Of a stretch of 64,000 bases of DNA, positions 61,251 to 64,000 are shown in pieces (positions within the stretch are counted from its first letter, which is position 1; every line of letters begins with the position of its first letter). A program made the translations under genes and the position numbers. This DNA is from Luteimicrobium xylanilyticum (GTDB lineage Bacteria > Actinomycetota > Actinomycetes > Actinomycetales > Cellulomonadaceae). The stretch covers positions 2,604,001-2,668,000 of the forward strand of contig NZ_CP045529.1 of the NCBI RefSeq assembly GCF_009429125.1. Direction: 5' to 3'. The notes below the pieces were generated by a model. The model searched no databases. It was not told the DNA's origin and saw only the letters and a program-made list of their open reading frames with translations.

Positions 61251-62319
61251 GCGCGGTCCACTCCGGGGTGTCGAACTTGGTCCGGACGAGCTCCTCGGCG
61301 CGCTCCCGCTCCTCGGTGCTGACCTCGCCGGGGACGGTGCGGTACCGGCCCTCGAAGTGCTTCTTGAACGCCTCGATGACGTCCTCGCGCGGCAGACCGG
61401 TCTGCGAGCGCACCGGGTCGACGCGCTTGTTCGCGCTCTTGGTGCCCTTGTCGGAGAGCTTCTCCCGACCGATCCGCAGCACCTCGACCATCTTGTCGGC
61501 GTCGATGTCGTAGGACATCGTCACGTGGTGCAGGACGGTGCCGTCGGCCATGCGCTTCTGGGCGGCGCCACCGATCTTTCCCTTGGCCGACGCGATGTCG
61601 TTGAGCGGCTGGTAGGTGGCCTCGACGCCGACGTCGGCGAGCGCGCCGAGCACCCAGTCGTCGAGGAACGCGTACGACCGCTCGAAGCTCAGGCCCTCAA
61701 CGAGCGACGCGGGCACCGTGAGCGAGTAGGTGATGGTGTTGCCGGGTTCGATGAACATCGCGCCGCCGCCCGAGACCCGTCGCACGACGGTCACGCCGTG
61801 CCTCTCCGCACCCTCGGCGTCGACCTCGTTGCGCAGCGACTGGAACGAGCCGATGACGACGGCGGGCCGCTCCCACTCCCAGATCCGCAGCGTCGGGCCA
61901 CGGTCGCCCCGCCCGACGGACTCGGCGAGCGCCTGGTCCAGCGCCATGTGCATGGCGGGCGTCTGCGCCACCTCGTGGACGACCTCGAAGACGTGGTCCT
62001 GCCAGCCCGTGGCGTGCCCGAGCGCACGACGGACGGCGATCGCGACGGCTTCCGCGTCGAACCCGACGAGCGCGACGTCGTAGGGCGCGCTGTCGAGCGC
62101 CGCCTGGACCGCTCGGGCCAGGTCGGTGACGCTCGCGTCCGTCGGTCGTCCGACGAGCGCCGCGTCGATGAGCTCGAGGGCGTCGTCGGGCTCGAGGAAG
62201 AAGTCTCCGCTCACGGCGGCCGACGCGATGACCGTGTCCTGCCCGCCGCCCGCGCCCTCGCGGGTCTCGACGTCGACCGCCACCAGCTTGCCCCCGGGGA
62301 CCTTGTACTCGCCGCGCAC
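61240..62319 (-). CDS. Lipoate-protein ligase A-like protein
   Basis: The 359-residue protein has an N-terminal domain of about 90 residues (GEYKVPGGKLVAVDVE...) resembling the LplA accessory domain, then the ligase core with RRVSGGGAMFIEPGNTITYSL and NDIASAKGKIGGAAQKRM, which holds the conserved Lys. It should attach lipoate (or octanoate) to E2/H-protein domains. The accessory domain precedes the catalytic domain, reversed from E. coli LplA. GTG 62319 has a GGAG six bases upstream. Its C-terminus is fixed by a tandem repeat that supplies the stop codon. Confidence 0.85.
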   Translation of the reverse strand: MRGEYKVPGGKLVAVDVETREGAGGGQDTVIASAAVSGDFFLEPDDALELIDAALVGRPTDASVTDLARAVQAALDSAPYDVALVGFDAEAVAIAVRRALGHATGWQDHVFEVVHEVAQTPAMHMALDQALAESVGRGDRGPTLRIWEWERPAVVIGSFQSLRNEVDAEGAERHGVTVVRRVSGGGAMFIEPGNTITYSLTVPASLVEGLSFERSYAFLDDWVLGALADVGVEATYQPLNDIASAKGKIGGAAQKRMADGTVLHHVTMSYDIDADKMVEVLRIGREKLSDKGTKSANKRVDPVRSQTGLPREDVIEAFKKHFEGRYRTVPGEVSTEERERAEELVRTKFDTPEWTARVP

Positions 62320-62425
62320 GTCACGCTCCGCTCTCGTCGTCCTGCCTCGACACTCCTCAGTCGCCAACACCCGAGGTGGGCCGCCGATTCCGGGCGGAGC
62401 CGTGGCGTGTGCCACCCTGGTCCGC

Positions 62426-63106
62426 ATGAAGAACCCGTTCGGCCGCCGCGAGGCCGCACCCGTCGAGCTTCCGCCCGTGCCCGACGACGTCACCGAGACC
62501 TGGCGCGGCTCCACGAACGAGGTCGTCCTGCGCACCTCGCTCGGGGGCGTGCCCGACGACGACCGGGAGACCGCGGAGGCGCTCGGGACGCTCGTGCTCG
62601 GCGTCGTCCGAGGTGTCCGGGAGGGCGAGTTCGGGCACTCGATGCCGCAGGGCGCCAGGGGTGCGTCGGTCCGCCTCGAGGTCGCGGTCTGCGAGGACGA
62701 CTACGGCCCGTACACGCGGCACGAGGCCGAGGACCTGGTGGGGCGGCTCCAGGGCGTCGCGCCGCTCGCGGTCGTCGCGTACCCGCGCGGCGGCAGCGCC
62801 CCGGTCTGGGACGACGGCGCGGGTCTGCTGCGCGTCGACCTCGCGACCGACGCCGGCGACGACGACGGATCGACGCGCGGCGAGCTCCGTGCGCTCGTGC
62901 AGGCGACCCTCACGTCCGTGACGACCGACAAGGTCAAGGGCATCGTCCCCGAGACGGCCGGCGGGTCCTACCCGGTCCGGATCCACCTGACGGTTCGCGG
63001 GACGGCCGGCGACGGCTTCGGCGAACGGTCCGCGGCGCTCCTCGACGACATGGTGGCCCGCCTCGCCGGCACCCGCGTGCAGCTCGAGGTCACGCGCGAA
63101 CCCTGA
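62426..63106 (+). CDS. Hypothetical protein
   Basis: I do not recognise a family. The 226-residue soluble protein has no signal peptide or membrane helix and is acidic. It has an N-terminal region with PDDVTETWRGSTNEVVLRTSLGG and a C-terminal part rich in short strands (YPVRIHLTVRGTAGDGFGE). Codon use matches neighbours, so it is probably a real gene. A CACCCT sequence seven bases before ATG could be a weak leaderless box. It ends head-on with cimA. Confidence 0.6.
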   Translation: MKNPFGRREAAPVELPPVPDDVTETWRGSTNEVVLRTSLGGVPDDDRETAEALGTLVLGVVRGVREGEFGHSMPQGARGASVRLEVAVCEDDYGPYTRHEAEDLVGRLQGVAPLAVVAYPRGGSAPVWDDGAGLLRVDLATDAGDDDGSTRGELRALVQATLTSVTTDKVKGIVPETAGGSYPVRIHLTVRGTAGDGFGERSAALLDDMVARLAGTRVQLEVTREP

Positions 63107-63109
63107 GGT

Positions 63110-63126
63110 AGTCGGGCAGCCCGACT
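63110..63126. terminator. Small hairpin between convergent genes
   Basis: AGTCGGG-CAG-CCCGACT has perfect seven-base arms four bases after the hypothetical gene's stop and ten bases from the cimA stop. Confidence 0.5.
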
Positions 63127-63135
63127 GCTTCGCGG

Positions 63136-64000
63136 TCAGCGGGGGGCGACGCCTGCGTGGATGAGGCCGTAGATCGTCGAGCTGGTCAGGGCCTCCCACG
63201 CGGCCTCGATGAGGTTCGGACCGACGCCGACCGTCGACCACGACGCGTTCCCGTCCGTCGTCTCGATCAGCACGCGCGTGATCGCGTCCGTGCCGTGCGA
63301 CTGGTCGAGGATGCGCACCTTGAAGTCGATGAGCTCGAATTCCTCGAGCTCGGGATACACGCGCACGAGCGCCTGCCGCAGGGCGTGGTCGAGCGCGTTG
63401 ACGGGCCCGTTGCCCTCGCCGGTGGAGACGATCCGCTCGGCACCGGTGTGGAGCTTGACGGTCGCCTCGGCGGTCGCGACGACGTCGTCGGCGTTCTCCG
63501 CCCCGCGGGCCTCGGGTCGTGTCTCGACGATCGTGCGCCAGCTCTCGATCCGGAAGTACGTGGGCAGCTGCCCGTCGATCTCCTCGCGCAGGAGCAGCTC
63601 GAACGACGCGTCCGCGGCGTCGTAGGTGTAGCCGCGCGCCTCGGAGTCCTTGACCCGGTTGGTCACGCGCGCCAGGACGTCGCCCTGCCCGGCGAGGTCG
63701 AAGCCGAGCTCACGGCCCTTGAGCTCGATCGAGGCCCGCCCGGCCATGTCGGAGATGAGCATCCGCATGTCGTTCCCGACGAGCGTCGGGTCGATGTGCT
63801 GGTAGAGGTCGGGGTCGACCTTGATGGCGCTCGCGTGCAGACCCGCCTTGTGGGCGAAGGCGCTGGCGCCCACGTACGGCTGACGACCGTAGGGCGTGAT
63901 GTTCGTGAGCTCGCTGACGGCGTGCGCGATCCGCGTGGCCTCCCGCAGCCCGCCGTCGGCGAGCAGCTCCCGTCCGAGCTTGAGCTCGAGGTTCGCGACG
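63136..64000 (-). CDS. cimA: (R)-citramalate synthase, C-terminal part
   Basis: The gene runs off the right edge; 288 codons of its 3' part are visible. They include the end of the DRE-TIM-family region, SELTNITPYGRQPYVGASAFAHKAGLHASAI, then the LeuA-type dimerisation/regulatory domain ending at residue AGVAPR. This matches CimA, which condenses pyruvate and acetyl-CoA to citramalate on a threonine-independent isoleucine route; 2-isopropylmalate synthase relatives are the main alternative. The regulatory domain is the site of feedback inhibition in the family. leuCD, which also act on citramalate, lie elsewhere in the window. Confidence 0.85.
   Translation of the reverse strand, partial: VANLELKLGRELLADGGLREATRIAHAVSELTNITPYGRQPYVGASAFAHKAGLHASAIKVDPDLYQHIDPTLVGNDMRMLISDMAGRASIELKGRELGFDLAGQGDVLARVTNRVKDSEARGYTYDAADASFELLLREEIDGQLPTYFRIESWRTIVETRPEARGAENADDVVATAEATVKLHTGAERIVSTGEGNGPVNALDHALRQALVRVYPELEEFELIDFKVRILDQSHGTDAITRVLIETTDGNASWSTVGVGPNLIEAAWEALTSSTIYGLIHAGVAPR

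Overview
The window is GC-rich actinobacterial chromosome. Gene content, GTG/TTG start use, NdgR/LtbR-type control of leuCD, the rpmB/DAK/recG and rpmF/rnc/mutM strings and many DNA-encoded leaderless starts suggest a soil or plant-associated member of the Micrococcales, probably Cellulomonadaceae or Promicromonosporaceae (an inference from gene content; no database was searched).

Layout. 1-3658: end of cydB, then cydD and cydC (cytochrome bd oxidase and its ABC exporter). 3708-13206: a carbohydrate island with a secreted GH92 alpha-mannosidase behind a LacI-type operator, a DeoR-family regulator, a polyol ABC uptake system without its ATPase, and a mannitol-2-dehydrogenase-family enzyme. 13225-16631 (minus): amino-acid antiporter, membrane-anchored protein and M20 dipeptidase in one operon. 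16747-18157: a 2-hydroxyacid dehydrogenase coupled to an alpha/beta hydrolase pseudogene. 18170-27319 (minus): housekeeping string DAK protein, recG, rsmD, coaD, DivIVA-like protein, DUF177, rpmF, rnc, mutM, with one plus-strand acetyltransferase inside. 27571-36780: rpmB, acetyltransferase, thiL, DUF3515 lipoprotein, ddl, a PLP trans-sulfuration-type enzyme, gpsA, plsC-like gene, murA and a luciferase-like oxidoreductase. 36824-39880: leuCD opposite an IclR regulator, with a large nested dyad between them. 39849-41448: PH-domain protein, small membrane protein, tRNA-Glu(CTC) and tRNA-Gln(CTG). 41577-49297: methyltransferase, YeiH-type transporter with LysR regulator, HAD phosphatase, gltX, amidohydrolase, FAH-family hydrolase, acetyltransferase. 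49357-52785: a DUF222/HNH (13E12-type) gene with a perfect LexA box, a decayed isochorismatase-like gene, a methyltransferase. 52888-64000: aldo/keto reductase, membrane protein, a conserved actinobacterial protein, a Ski2-like DExH helicase, YbaK, YccF, YggS, aquaporin, lipoate-ligase-like protein, a hypothetical, and the end of cimA.

Most of the window is core metabolism and cell-envelope or translation housekeeping. I do not see a clear new defence, secretion or biosynthetic system. The best leads are regulatory or evolutionary: the SOS-boxed HNH gene beside a pseudogene, the operator at the GH92 gene, the leuC/IclR dyad, about 17 starts preceded at 6-8 nt by a TAnnnT box, two degraded enzymes, and a possible 48-residue leaderless peptide in an AT-richer gap.
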